This document shows positions 11,527 through 20,023 of a stretch of 64,000 nucleotides of DNA, piece by piece. The translations under genes and the position numbers were made by a program. Origin of the DNA: Shewanella sp. NIFS-20-20. GTDB lineage: Bacteria; Pseudomonadota; Gammaproteobacteria; Enterobacterales; Shewanellaceae. Where the stretch lies: NCBI RefSeq assembly GCF_019209865.1, contig NZ_JAHUTT010000011.1, forward strand, positions 17,849 through 81,848, read 5' to 3'. Under the pieces are notes generated by a model that worked only from the letters and a program-made list of their open reading frames with translations, was not told the origin of the DNA and did no database searches. Each line of letters opens with the position of its first letter. Within the stretch, counting starts at the first letter, position 1.

Positions 11527-12372
11527 CTAATACAATAAGCTATAGAGTTTACGTCGGTATTGATTAGCGACACTATTGCCCTGCCCCAATGCCGTCATAA
11601 TTTCCATAAAGGTTTTTTTCAGTTCACCATCGGCGGCATTCATGTCGCGACGGAGTACTTCGAACAAAATCGCCAACGAATCTTCATCACGACGAACCTG
11701 ATGATATGCCTTAGCGAGCGCTTGGCGAGCTTCAGCAGAGTCCGGTAGTTGTGCCAATGCTTGCTCAAGCGCGCGGATCTCCGGGCTGTCAGTTGACTCT
11801 TTGGCCAAGGCTAACTTGGCCACAAGATTGGCATAATAGCCATCTTGGCCCGCTAGACCCACTTGGCTCAGTAACTGTTCGGCCTGGGCGATATCTTGCT
11901 GCTGCAGGTACACATCAGCCATCGCTAATGACACTTCATCACATGGATGTGATTGCTGCGCCTGTTGCAGTAAAGCCAAGGCGGCGGCTAATTGACTGTC
12001 ATCCTCAGCTTGCAGCATAGCCATCGCTTGAGCCAACTGCAGCTGCCATAACGGTTGGACATGTTTATCCAGTAATGCGCCAACCATCTCAGTGCTCATG
12101 GGGGCCATTAACGCATCGACTGGTTGGCCTTGCTGCAATAACATTAAGGTTGGCAAGGTTTGAATACGGAAATAACCGGCAATTTCCATTTCAGTATCAC
12201 AGTTAACCTTAGCTAACAAAAACCCACGAGGTTGAGCAATACTTAATTGCTCAAGTACGGCCAAACTTGTAGGTTCTGACGGTGACCAAAAAGCCAGCAC
12301 CACCAGCTGCTGCATCGAAGCATCAACCACTTGCTGAATATTTTCTTTGGTTAAATCAATTACGCCATTCAT
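11527..12372 (-). CDS. CnoX/YbbN-like thioredoxin-fold and TPR co-chaperone
   Basis: 281 residues from the ATG at 12372, which has AAGGA 6 bp upstream; the frame opens two codons earlier at a TTG. The N-terminal ~110 residues form a thioredoxin-like domain (VLAFWSPSEPTSLAVLEQL, then FRIQTLPTLMLLQQGQPVD with the cis-Pro). TPR-like helices rich in Ala/Gln fill the rest. The position of the CxxC motif reads SPSEPT, so the protein has no redox-active cysteine pair. In E. coli the homologue CnoX passes stressed clients to GroEL and DnaK; that role is inferred from family and from its position after htpG. Confidence 0.85.
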   Translation of the reverse strand: MNGVIDLTKENIQQVVDASMQQLVVLAFWSPSEPTSLAVLEQLSIAQPRGFLLAKVNCDTEMEIAGYFRIQTLPTLMLLQQGQPVDALMAPMSTEMVGALLDKHVQPLWQLQLAQAMAMLQAEDDSQLAAALALLQQAQQSHPCDEVSLAMADVYLQQQDIAQAEQLLSQVGLAGQDGYYANLVAKLALAKESTDSPEIRALEQALAQLPDSAEARQALAKAYHQVRRDEDSLAILFEVLRRDMNAADGELKKTFMEIMTALGQGNSVANQYRRKLYSLLY

Positions 12373-12386
12373 AAGCAATCCTTAGA

Positions 12387-12416
12387 AATAAGGGCCACCG
12401 CTGGGTGGCCCTTATT
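12387..12416 (-). terminator. Terminator of htpG
   Basis: A 13-bp stem (AATAAGGGCCACC/GGTGGCCCTTATT) with a GCTG tetraloop lies between the htpG stop and the cnoX-like start. It lacks a long T tract, so some read-through into the downstream gene is possible. Confidence 0.75.
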
Positions 12417-12420
12417 ATGA

Positions 12421-14328
12421 TCAATCTTTTTGCAGTAACATTTGGTTCATCAATTTAATGAACGTCGATGGGTCGGCTAATGATCCCTTCTCTGACAGCA
12501 AGGCTTGTTGTAATAACAACTCACTCCAGTCAGTAAAAGCTTGCTCATCTTGCATATCAATCAGTCTTGCCACCAACGGATGGCTTGGGTTCAGTTCAAA
12601 TGTAGGTTTAGACTCAGGCACCGCTTGTCCTGCCGCCTGCATCAACTTAATCATTTGCGTTGACATTTCCCCTTCGGCTGATACCACGCATGCCGGGGTA
12701 TCGGTCAAACGAGTTGTCACTTTAACGGCACTGACTTTATCGCCTAATGCCGCGGTAACACGCTCAACTAAGCCTTTGCTTTCTTCAGCTAATTGCTCTT
12801 GGGCTTGTTTTTCTTGTGCATCTTCGAGATCACCTAAATCCAAATCGCCTTGGCTGACACTGTGCAAGGATTTCTCTTTGTAATCATGCAGATGATTAAC
12901 CAGCCATTCATCAATACGCTCAGACATTAATAAGACTTCAATGCCTTTTTTACGCAGTAATTCTAAATGGGGGCTATTAGCCGCGGCGGCATAGCTATCA
13001 GCAACGATGTAATAAATGTGCTTTTGGCCATCTTTCATACGACTAATATAATCGTCTAACGACACGGTCTGGGCTGCACTATCATTAAGCGTTGACGCAA
13101 AACGTAACAAACCAGCAACTTTCTCACGATTAGCATAGTCTTCCGCTGGACCTTCTTTTAACACCTGACCAAATTCAGTCCAGAATTGCTGATATTTGTC
13201 GCTGTCGTCTTTGGCCAGCTTTTCAAGCATGCTAAGCACACGCTTAGTCAAAGCGTTACGTAAATTACGGGTCACCTTACTGTCTTGTAAAATCTCACGC
13301 GATACGTTTAACGGCAAGTCGTTCGAATCTAGCAGTCCTTGTACAAAGCGTAAGTAAGACGGCATAAATTGCTCAGCGTCATCCATGATGAACACCCGTT
13401 GTACAAACAATTTTAAGCCATGTTTACGATCACGGTTCCACATATCCCAAGGCGCCTTAGCAGGGATATACAGCAAGCTAGTGTACTCTTGATTACCTTC
13501 AACTTTATTGTGGCTCCAACTCAGCGCATCGCTAAAGTCATGCGATAAATATTTGTAGAACTCTTGGTACTCTTCATCACTCACGTCAGATTTACTGCGT
13601 AACCACAACGCGGATGCCTTGTTCTTGGTTTTCCACTCCCCTGGCACTGCCGCGATGGTTTCGCCATCTTCTTCACGCTCAGGGCTACCTTCTTGCCACA
13701 TTTCAACCGGAATGGAGATATGATCGGAGTACTTGGTGATGATGGAGTTAAGGCGGTAGTCATCGGCAAATTCTTTATCGTCTTCGCGTAAATGCAGAAC
13801 AATTTTGGTACCACGTTCCGCTTTAACAATATCTTCTACGGTAAAGTCACCTTCGCCGCAAGATTGCCATTTAACACCTTTATCAGCACTATCACCCGCC
13901 GCGCGGCTAGTCACAGTCACTTTATCGGCCACGATAAACGCAGAATAAAAGCCGACACCGAACTGGCCAATCAGTTGCGAATCTTTGGCGGCATCACCAG
14001 ATAAGTGGCTAAAAAAGTCTGAGGTGCCAGATTTAGCAATCGTGCCTAAATGCTCAATCACACTCTCGCGGTTCATACCGATACCATTATCTTCAATGGT
14101 GATGGTGCCTTGCTCTTTATCCGTGCTAAGGCGAACCCTTAATTCACCATCCCCTTCATACAGGGCATCATTGGTGAGCGCTAGGTAGCGTAATTTATCG
14201 GCGGCATCGGCTGCGTTTGAGATCAATTCACGCAGAAAAATCTCTTTATTGGAATACAAAGAGTGGATCATCAAATGCAAAAGTTGCTTTACTTCTGTTT
14301 GAAAACCGAGTGTTTCTTGTTGAGACAT
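12421..14328 (-). CDS. htpG: Chaperone HtpG (bacterial Hsp90)
   Basis: ATP-dependent cytosolic chaperone. The 635-residue protein starts [20 protein letters not shown]; the frame continues 39 codons upstream through the promoter, so the ATG at 14328 (with AAGGG upstream) is the start. The GHKL ATPase motifs are visible: [26 protein letters not shown], and [12 protein letters not shown]. Middle-domain Arg ([15 protein letters not shown]) and the C-terminal dimerisation helices follow. A consensus heat-shock promoter lies 45-72 bp upstream. Confidence 0.98.
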   Translation of the reverse strand: MSQQETLGFQTEVKQLLHLMIHSLYSNKEIFLRELISNAADAADKLRYLALTNDALYEGDGELRVRLSTDKEQGTITIEDNGIGMNRESVIEHLGTIAKSGTSDFFSHLSGDAAKDSQLIGQFGVGFYSAFIVADKVTVTSRAAGDSADKGVKWQSCGEGDFTVEDIVKAERGTKIVLHLREDDKEFADDYRLNSIITKYSDHISIPVEMWQEGSPEREEDGETIAAVPGEWKTKNKASALWLRSKSDVSDEEYQEFYKYLSHDFSDALSWSHNKVEGNQEYTSLLYIPAKAPWDMWNRDRKHGLKLFVQRVFIMDDAEQFMPSYLRFVQGLLDSNDLPLNVSREILQDSKVTRNLRNALTKRVLSMLEKLAKDDSDKYQQFWTEFGQVLKEGPAEDYANREKVAGLLRFASTLNDSAAQTVSLDDYISRMKDGQKHIYYIVADSYAAAANSPHLELLRKKGIEVLLMSERIDEWLVNHLHDYKEKSLHSVSQGDLDLGDLEDAQEKQAQEQLAEESKGLVERVTAALGDKVSAVKVTTRLTDTPACVVSAEGEMSTQMIKLMQAAGQAVPESKPTFELNPSHPLVARLIDMQDEQAFTDWSELLLQQALLSEKGSLADPSTFIKLMNQMLLQKD

Positions 14329-14372
14329 GAAAATTTCCCTTGTGTTACACAAATACAAATTCGATATAACCA

Positions 14373-14400
14373 AGATGGGGTTAGCCAACAATATTTCAAG
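14373..14400 (-). promoter_or_regulatory. Sigma-32 (RpoH) promoter of htpG
   Basis: On the minus strand CTTGAAA (14400-14394) is followed by 13 bp and CCCCATCT (14380-14373). This is an essentially perfect match to the sigma-32 consensus CTTGAAA-N13/14-CCCCATnT and is correctly placed before the htpG start at 14328. Confidence 0.9.
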
Positions 14401-14410
14401 GGTAAAAAAC

Positions 14411-14438
14411 AAAAAAGACCCAATATAGGGTCTTTTTT
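14411..14438 (-). terminator. Terminator of the dnaX-ybaB-recR transcript
   Basis: Stem AAAAAAGACCC/GGGTCTTTTTT with an AATATA loop, 18 bp beyond the recR stop, followed at once by the htpG heat-shock promoter. Confidence 0.88.
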
Positions 14439-14456
14439 CATTCACTTAAACCTAGT

Positions 14457-15056
14457 TTACAAAGGCAGGCGCCCAGTAAATGACAAGGCTAAGGTGGTGC
14501 TATCAACGTATTCTAGCTCGCCGCCAACAGGAACACCGTGGGCAATACGAGAAATGCTGACCTGATAACGTCGAGCGATATCCGCAATATAGTGCGCGGT
14601 GGCATCACCTTCTACCGTGGGGTTGGTCGCGAGGATCAACTCACTAATGCCGCCACAGGCTAACTGCTCTTCGAGTAACGCTAAACCAAGCTCATGCGGA
14701 CCCACACCATCCAAGGGAGACAAGTGGCCGAGCAACACGAAGTAGCGACCACTAAAATGACCACCAGCTTCAATCGCGAGCACATCGGCAGGAGTTTCTA
14801 CCACACAAACAAGCTCAGACTGACCCCGCTTAGGACTCGCACAAATGGGGCAAGTTTCTTGCTCGGTAAAGTTGCGGCACTGACGACAATGACCGACATC
14901 ACGCATGGCAGACGCTAATGTTTCAGCCAGCGCAAGCCCAGCATTACGATTACGTTCCAATAACGAAAAAGCCATACGTTGTGCCGATTTTGGCCCAACC
15001 CCAGGCAAGCACTTCAGTGCTTGCACTAACTCATCAACCAGAGGACTAAATTTCAT
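14457..15056 (-). CDS. recR: Recombination mediator protein RecR
   Basis: 199 residues, the normal RecR length. With RecO and RecF it loads RecA on SSB-coated gaps. Domain order is visible: N-terminal helix-hairpin-helix ([17 protein letters not shown]), a Cys4 zinc finger ([16 protein letters not shown]), then a Toprim domain ([15 protein letters not shown] and [15 protein letters not shown]) and a C-terminal Walker-like end ([16 protein letters not shown]). It follows ybaB by 7 bp in the dnaX-ybaB-recR operon. Confidence 0.97.
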   Translation of the reverse strand: MKFSPLVDELVQALKCLPGVGPKSAQRMAFSLLERNRNAGLALAETLASAMRDVGHCRQCRNFTEQETCPICASPKRGQSELVCVVETPADVLAIEAGGHFSGRYFVLLGHLSPLDGVGPHELGLALLEEQLACGGISELILATNPTVEGDATAHYIADIARRYQVSISRIAHGVPVGGELEYVDSTTLALSFTGRLPL

Positions 15057-15063
15057 CAGAAAC

Positions 15064-15393
15064 TTAGAAAGGCATTTTCATGCCCGGTGGTAATTGCATT
15101 CCACCGGTAACTTCAGCCATTTTAGTCTTCTGATTCTCTTCAATGCGACGAGCGGCATCATTGCAAGCCGCGGCGATCAGATCTTCGAGCATTTCTTTAT
15201 CATCTTCGAGCAGGCTAGGATCAATATCCACTTTACGAACATTGTGCGATCCTGTCATGGTGACCTTAACCAATCCGGCACCGGCTTCACCAGTGATTTC
15301 CATGCGAGCAATTTCTTCCTGCATCTTGGCCATTTTGTCTTGCATCATTTGGGCCTGTTTCATCAGGTTACCCATTCCGCCTTTTCCAAACAT
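15064..15393 (-). CDS. ybaB: YbaB/EbfC nucleoid-associated protein
   Basis: 109 residues of the YbaB/EbfC family, a small dimeric DNA-binding protein. Recognised from [21 protein letters not shown], the central [23 protein letters not shown] split by a turn, and [12 protein letters not shown]. It sits between dnaX and recR as in most gammaproteobacteria, which supports one transcript. Confidence 0.96.
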   Translation of the reverse strand: MFGKGGMGNLMKQAQMMQDKMAKMQEEIARMEITGEAGAGLVKVTMTGSHNVRKVDIDPSLLEDDKEMLEDLIAAACNDAARRIEENQKTKMAEVTGGMQLPPGMKMPF

Positions 15394-15486
15394 AATACTT
15401 ATCTCTTTATCAAAATGTTGGGCTTATCCCACTTAGGGGCTAATCTTACTGAAAACATCATCATTGGCCAACTGTGTTGACTCGGA

Positions 15487-18117
15487 TCATGATGCATTTA
15501 TTCTGTCAGCGGCTAAGGATGGGATCTGCTGCGCAACTGCGGTTAATAGCTCCGCAGGATAACTGAGCGAATCCTCATCCAAGGTGGCCGCCAACATGGT
15601 CTGCAACCAATTGACCTGTTCATCATTCAACAAGGCATTTCTGGCTTGATCTAATAATTGCCGATGGAAGCGATGGCGCATTTCCCGAGGCGTCTCATGT
15701 TGCTGATCAACGCCTACCTCGATAGCTAATACCAAGGTCGGCGACAGAATCGGCACTAAGGCTTGCCGCAGTTGCTCAATGGCATTGGCTGCACCTAAGT
15801 GTTTTTGATCCGGTTTTAGCAATAAATTGACCTGTTCATTAGACCAATGAACGCATACCGAATTGACCGCTAACTGTCTAACGCGCCCCCCGACCGCAAT
15901 GTGCGACATTTGTTTGTACCAATGCAAATCTAAGGCATCACCGCTGGGCTCGAAGTCAGGCACCATTAATTGGCTGGCCGCGCGGGTGTTCGCTACAGCC
16001 GTTGCCGCTTGAGGGATAACATGGGGATGCTTTGCCTCCAAATCAAGAGGGCTCGACGCCGCAGCGTCGACAACGACCTCAGCAGGTGCTTCCCAAGGTG
16101 GCCGACAAGCGTGCTCATCGGCCGTCGAGTTTGGCTTATTCATCTCGGGAGCCGTTGGCAGCACTGGCGAGTCACTTGGCAAGGCATCCGCCCCATGCGC
16201 TGCGACAGTGGAGTCATCAGCATCTAACACCGGTGCGCCGCTATCGTCAGCGGTTGCTTTAGCGCTGGCGCCAGCGTCACGCTTTTTTATATCACCTACC
16301 CTAGCCAAAGCACTTGGTTTATATTCAGTGTCAGCGCTCAGCGCCACTGGGGCGATTGAAGATAGGAGCTCGGCTTGTGATTTGAGCACCAAATCCAACA
16401 TGTCATCGAGCGGGTCAACATCCGCAGCCTCAGAGTTGGCGTGAGCATTGGCCTTTGGGGTTACATCGATGCTTGCAGGCGCAGAGACGTCTCGCGATTG
16501 CTCCGCCGCTTGCGAGTGTTCCGCCGCTTGCGATTGCTCGCCGCCAAAACTACTGGCATAAGCGTAATAACTATCATCCGTGCTAGGCGCGTGTTGCGTC
16601 TGATAATCGCTAAACTCATCGTGGAAGCCCTGAGAGACCGCCTGACTCATGATCAAGGATTGTTCGGCCAACATGCGCTCATCAGGGCCGTCATCGGCCA
16701 TTAATGGCAACTCATCAGCGCCTACAACGGCGTCGGCCTGCTGGCTGGCTTGGTCGCTTCCTACGCGTGAGCCGACATCTGCGCTAGTGGCTTGAGTAGA
16801 GGTTGAGCTAGAAGCGGGTTGCGCTTGCATGTCAGCTGCGTTCACTGCCGTTGTTGCCGCACGTGATTCTGGGCGCTTAGCCAGCGAGGGCGGCACATCA
16901 GGTTTCGCTAATGACTGTTGTAACTGCTGTGACAACTGGTTAAAAGCCTGCTTACCCTTGGCGGACGAGGACCGCTCTGCCGTGGATTTTTCGCTATGTT
17001 GACTCGATGAACTTGGGCTTGAACCGTCAGGATCGCTATCGGGCTCAAAAACCAAAGCACGCAATAACGCCATCTCCAACCCGGAGCGCGGATCCGGTGC
17101 AAAGGGTAAATCTTTGCGCCCTTGCAGCAGCATCTGATAATACATTTGCACTTGCTGCGGACTTAACTGTTCGGTGAATGGCAGTAGTTGATCGCCATAT
17201 AGACTGAGTTGAGCGCAAGCCGGCGCAAATTGACACAAGGCAATTTGATGTAGTTGTTCAAGTAAGCTGCGCAGGATCTCTTCAGCATCACCGCCGTAAC
17301 TCAACGCCTCTGCCGCTAAGGTCAATAACCCGACAGAGTCGCCCGCGACTAATGCCGCCAGCATGGCTTGAATATGCTGAGCATCTAAGGTGCCAAGCAT
17401 GGTTTGAACTTGTTGGTGAGCGACAGTTCCCGCCCCATAGGCGATAGCCTGGTCTGTTAAGCTTAAGGCATCACGCATACTGCCATTAGCCGCCTTAGCA
17501 ATCAGTTGTAACGCGGCATCATCAAATGGGATAGTTTCTTCGGCCAAGACATGTTGTAATTGACCTAAGATATCATCCAGTCCCAAGCTCTTAAGGTTAA
17601 ATTGCAGGCAGCGGGACAACACGGTTACCGGTAGTTTTTGCGGGTCCGTGGTGGCCAATAAAAATTTCACATGTTCTGGCGGCTCTTCTAGCGTTTTAAG
17701 CAGGGCATTAAAGCTGCTACGCGAGAGCATATGCACCTCATCGATAAGGTACACTTTGAACCGACCTCGACTCGGACGGTATTGAACATTCTCAAGCAAT
17801 TCACGCGTATCATCGACCTTAGTCCTCGAGGCAGCATCAACTTCAATTAAATCGACAAAGCGTCCCTCGGCAATTTCGAGACAACTGCTGCATTGACCAC
17901 AAGGATTGGCAGTAATTCCGGTTTCGCAGTTTAACCCTTTGGCAAACAACCGTGCCAAGCTGGTTTTACCGACGCCTCGGGTTCCTGTAAACAGATAAGC
18001 ATGATGTAAACGTTGCTGTTGCAAAGCATTAGTCAATGCCTGTAAGGCATGAGATTGACCAACCATTTGCTCGAATGTGGCAGGGCGCCATTTTCTGGCT
18101 AACACCTGATAGGACAT
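15487..18117 (-). CDS. dnaX: DNA polymerase III subunits tau and gamma
   Basis: Clamp-loader ATPase of the replicative polymerase. The start is the ATG at 18117 (MSYQVLARKWRPATF); the frame extends 11 codons upstream without homology. Tau is 876 residues, far longer than E. coli tau (643). Seen in order: Walker A GTRGVGKTSLARLF, a Cys4 zinc module (NCETGITANPCGQCSSC), LIDEVHML, SRC motif TVLSRC, and the domain III collar to about residue 370. A long low-complexity Ala/Ser/Gln/Asp linker (about 380-720) follows, then the conserved tau domain V near the end. A programmed frameshift signal at codons 610-612 would give a 613-residue gamma form. Apt lies upstream and ybaB downstream. Confidence 0.97.
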   Translation of the reverse strand: MSYQVLARKWRPATFEQMVGQSHALQALTNALQQQRLHHAYLFTGTRGVGKTSLARLFAKGLNCETGITANPCGQCSSCLEIAEGRFVDLIEVDAASRTKVDDTRELLENVQYRPSRGRFKVYLIDEVHMLSRSSFNALLKTLEEPPEHVKFLLATTDPQKLPVTVLSRCLQFNLKSLGLDDILGQLQHVLAEETIPFDDAALQLIAKAANGSMRDALSLTDQAIAYGAGTVAHQQVQTMLGTLDAQHIQAMLAALVAGDSVGLLTLAAEALSYGGDAEEILRSLLEQLHQIALCQFAPACAQLSLYGDQLLPFTEQLSPQQVQMYYQMLLQGRKDLPFAPDPRSGLEMALLRALVFEPDSDPDGSSPSSSSQHSEKSTAERSSSAKGKQAFNQLSQQLQQSLAKPDVPPSLAKRPESRAATTAVNAADMQAQPASSSTSTQATSADVGSRVGSDQASQQADAVVGADELPLMADDGPDERMLAEQSLIMSQAVSQGFHDEFSDYQTQHAPSTDDSYYAYASSFGGEQSQAAEHSQAAEQSRDVSAPASIDVTPKANAHANSEAADVDPLDDMLDLVLKSQAELLSSIAPVALSADTEYKPSALARVGDIKKRDAGASAKATADDSGAPVLDADDSTVAAHGADALPSDSPVLPTAPEMNKPNSTADEHACRPPWEAPAEVVVDAAASSPLDLEAKHPHVIPQAATAVANTRAASQLMVPDFEPSGDALDLHWYKQMSHIAVGGRVRQLAVNSVCVHWSNEQVNLLLKPDQKHLGAANAIEQLRQALVPILSPTLVLAIEVGVDQQHETPREMRHRFHRQLLDQARNALLNDEQVNWLQTMLAATLDEDSLSYPAELLTAVAQQIPSLAADRINAS
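16263..16302 (-). promoter_or_regulatory. Programmed -1 ribosomal frameshift signal in dnaX
   Basis: The minus strand holds the heptamer A AAA AAG (16288-16282) in the correct frame (codons ATA AAA AAG). An SD-like AGGGTAGG lies about 6-10 nt upstream (16302-16295). A perfect 14-nt inverted repeat CGCTGGC/GCCAGCG (16276-16263) follows 5 nt downstream. After a -1 slip the next codons are GCG then TGA (16279-16277), so gamma would stop one residue after the slip. All three parts match the known E. coli dnaX signal. Confidence 0.9.
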
Positions 18118-18175
18118 GAGACTCCCCAAATAAGATGAGATTGGGAGCAAGCTCCGCTATATTTTGCTCGATATT

Positions 18176-18216
18176 GGCACCATATCACGCAAAGCTCAAG
18201 CTTGCCACATGGTGCC
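18176..18216 (-). other. Stem-loop between apt and dnaX
   Basis: A perfect 8-bp outer stem (GGCACCAT/ATGGTGCC) encloses a second, imperfect pairing (GCAAGC with GCTTTGC). No T run follows, so it is not a standard terminator. It may affect read-through or mRNA stability between apt and dnaX. Confidence 0.5.
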
Positions 18217-18241
18217 TTGCGGCATGAAAGCGTGTGCTTTT

Positions 18242-18793
18242 TTATTCGCCGTCAAATTCACACAGTTTAAGTACGTCAAGACCTAAAGCTTGTAAACGCG
18301 CTTCACCACCTAATTCAGGTAAAGAGATCACAAATGCACCATGAGCGACTTCTCCGCCTAAACGACGAATAAGCTTCACTGTTGCTTCAATTGTTCCGCC
18401 AGTGGCCAGCAGATCATCAACCACTAATACCTTGTCACCGGCAACAATAGCATCTTGATGAATTTCTAAGGTGTCATGGCCGTATTCTAGCTCATAACTT
18501 TCGGCGATCGTTGCACGTGGTAACTTGCCAGGCTTACGGACAGGCACAAAACCAATGTTCAGTGCTAATGCTAAAGGGGCGCCAAATAAAAAACCGCGCG
18601 CTTCGGTGCCTACAATTTTAGTGAAACCCATCCCTTGGTAATGAGCGACCATAATGTCTATGGTTGCTTTGTAGGCTTGAGGGTCTTCCATTAAACTGGT
18701 GACATCACGGAACATAATTCCTGGTTTTGGGTAATTAGGAATTGTTTTAATGCTGTGTTTAATCAACGCCAAGCTTTCAGAATTCATCGCCAT
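18242..18793 (-). CDS. apt: Adenine phosphoribosyltransferase
   Basis: Converts adenine and PRPP to AMP in purine salvage. 183 residues from [16 protein letters not shown]; two more in-frame codons lie upstream but the family starts here. Key motifs are [31 protein letters not shown], the flexible loop region and the PRPP-binding motif [16 protein letters not shown]. It precedes dnaX, as in E. coli. Confidence 0.97.
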   Translation of the reverse strand: MAMNSESLALIKHSIKTIPNYPKPGIMFRDVTSLMEDPQAYKATIDIMVAHYQGMGFTKIVGTEARGFLFGAPLALALNIGFVPVRKPGKLPRATIAESYELEYGHDTLEIHQDAIVAGDKVLVVDDLLATGGTIEATVKLIRRLGGEVAHGAFVISLPELGGEARLQALGLDVLKLCEFDGE

Positions 18794-18833
18794 ATCCACT
18801 TACTTCTTCCGCCGGTTAGACCGGTCTACAAAC

Positions 18834-18858
18834 AAAAAAGTCCACTCAAAGGTGGACT
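18834..18858 (-). terminator. Terminator of the receiver-domain gene
   Basis: A 7-bp stem (AGTCCAC/GTGGACT) with a 6-nt loop and a T run on the minus strand. It lies between the receiver gene and apt, so apt should have its own promoter. Confidence 0.8.
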
Positions 18859-18879
18859 ACTTTAATATCCGGCACAAGC

Positions 18880-19275
18880 TTATGCCGCTTTGCCACTCGT
18901 TGCAACTATGAGTGTCGAGATGTGATCGAGTAATTGTCGTTTCGCATCACAATTTAGCGGTTTGCGCAGAAACATCGAGAGTAATTGCATATCCATAGCC
19001 GCCGCCACATCGGCTTCGCTACGGGTACTAAGCATGATCACCGGAAGGTCGGCACTATCATGACGGGTTTTAATGAGCCCGGTGAGATGAGGTCCATCAA
19101 TAACGGGCATATAATAGCCAGTTATCACTAAATCGTAATCTGTGTGGTTAATATTAGCTAACGCTTGTATTGCGTTATCAACACCATCCACCAGCCAGCC
19201 AGCGTCAACAAGTAAGGTTTGTACTGTTTCTCGACTGATTTTATTGTCATCGACGACAAGTATTCTGAATGCCAT
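18880..19275 (-). CDS. Single-domain response-regulator receiver lacking the phospho-acceptor Asp
   Basis: 131 residues, all one CheY-like receiver. The N-terminal acidic pair (VVDDNK), the conserved Thr/Ser (MLSTRSE) and the Lys-Pro of beta-5 (LRKPLN) are present. The beta-3 Asp that is normally phosphorylated is replaced: the segment reads DLVITGYYMPVIDG, with Gly53 (codon GGC, 19119-19117) where Asp is expected. It therefore probably signals by binding rather than by classical phosphorylation. There is no output domain and no adjacent kinase. It lies between ybaN and apt, genes that are close neighbours in E. coli. Confidence 0.88.
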   Translation of the reverse strand: MAFRILVVDDNKISRETVQTLLVDAGWLVDGVDNAIQALANINHTDYDLVITGYYMPVIDGPHLTGLIKTRHDSADLPVIMLSTRSEADVAAAMDMQLLSMFLRKPLNCDAKRQLLDHISTLIVATSGKAA

Positions 19276-19393
19276 ATTTACACCTTGTAATCTCGATGGC
19301 GCGGATTTTAAGCTAGTTAGCTAAGAATTTCATGATTAGCGCATGAGAGTGTGCGATAACGCACGCCAATGAGTGTAAATAAATACGTACAAA

Positions 19394-19765
19394 TCACGAT
19401 TCTTCCAGCGTCGGGATACGCCAGAGAAATAACATTAACATTGAGAAACAACAGAGTAGGAAAATTTTGACCCAAAACAGGGGAACAAAGTAAATGCTGA
19501 TCATAAAACTGAGACTACTCATGATCACGGCTTTGCGTTTCAAGCTGGGCTGCATCGCCCGATGCTGCGCCCAATTTTGTAAACCTTCTGCAAACCATGG
19601 ATGAGACATTAACCATGAGTGCAAACGTTCATTCGAGCGTGCAAAACAAAAGGCCGATAACAAAATAAAGGGTACCGTCGGCAATACCGGTAGAAAAACC
19701 CCAGCAAAACCTAACCCTAAACTAATGAGGCCAACCAGCAATAATAAACCACGCTTAAAGATCAT
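19394..19765 (-). CDS. ybaN: YbaN-family (DUF454) inner-membrane protein
   Basis: 123 residues with two or three hydrophobic segments. It matches the DUF454 pattern: GLISLGLGFAGVFLPVLPTVPF, then CFARSNERLHSWLMSHPWF and AMQPSLKRKAVIMSS. Function is not established. Its place upstream of apt-dnaX agrees with E. coli ybaN. Confidence 0.9.
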   Translation of the reverse strand: MIFKRGLLLLVGLISLGLGFAGVFLPVLPTVPFILLSAFCFARSNERLHSWLMSHPWFAEGLQNWAQHRAMQPSLKRKAVIMSSLSFMISIYFVPLFWVKIFLLCCFSMLMLFLWRIPTLEES

Positions 19766-19815
19766 GAATCATCCGACATGGGCCAGTAGTCATCTGGCCA
19801 CCTAATCATCTAGGT

Positions 19816-19944
19816 TTAATAATAGGGAATAATGCCGGCTACTTTAAGCCATGACAATGTCGCGGGCAAGGTAGGCAGTAATAGCAGTAGTACGAAAACA
19901 AGCAAATACAGCGCATTGAAAGGGTCTTTAAATTCCGATTGCAT
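19816..19944 (-). CDS. Small single-pass membrane protein (42 aa)
   Basis: A short frame on the minus strand from the ATG at 19944 to a TAA at 19816-19818, encoding 42 residues starting MQSEFKDPFNALYLL. AAAGG lies 9 bp upstream of this ATG; another ATG three codons earlier overlaps the ribosome site and is less likely. The centre is strongly hydrophobic (LLVFVLLLLLPTLPATL), a probable membrane helix, and the C-terminus is GIIPYY. It lies 79 bp after hvfC and 50 bp before ybaN, with no clear terminator on either side. I do not recognise a family. Confidence 0.6.
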   Translation of the reverse strand: MQSEFKDPFNALYLLVFVLLLLLPTLPATLSWLKVAGIIPYY

Positions 19945-20023
19945 AGCTAACATCCTTTGTATTATTTGACCTTGGCATTATGCTGACGAAAAATTGTGAG
20001 CACAATCACATTATTACTCATAT

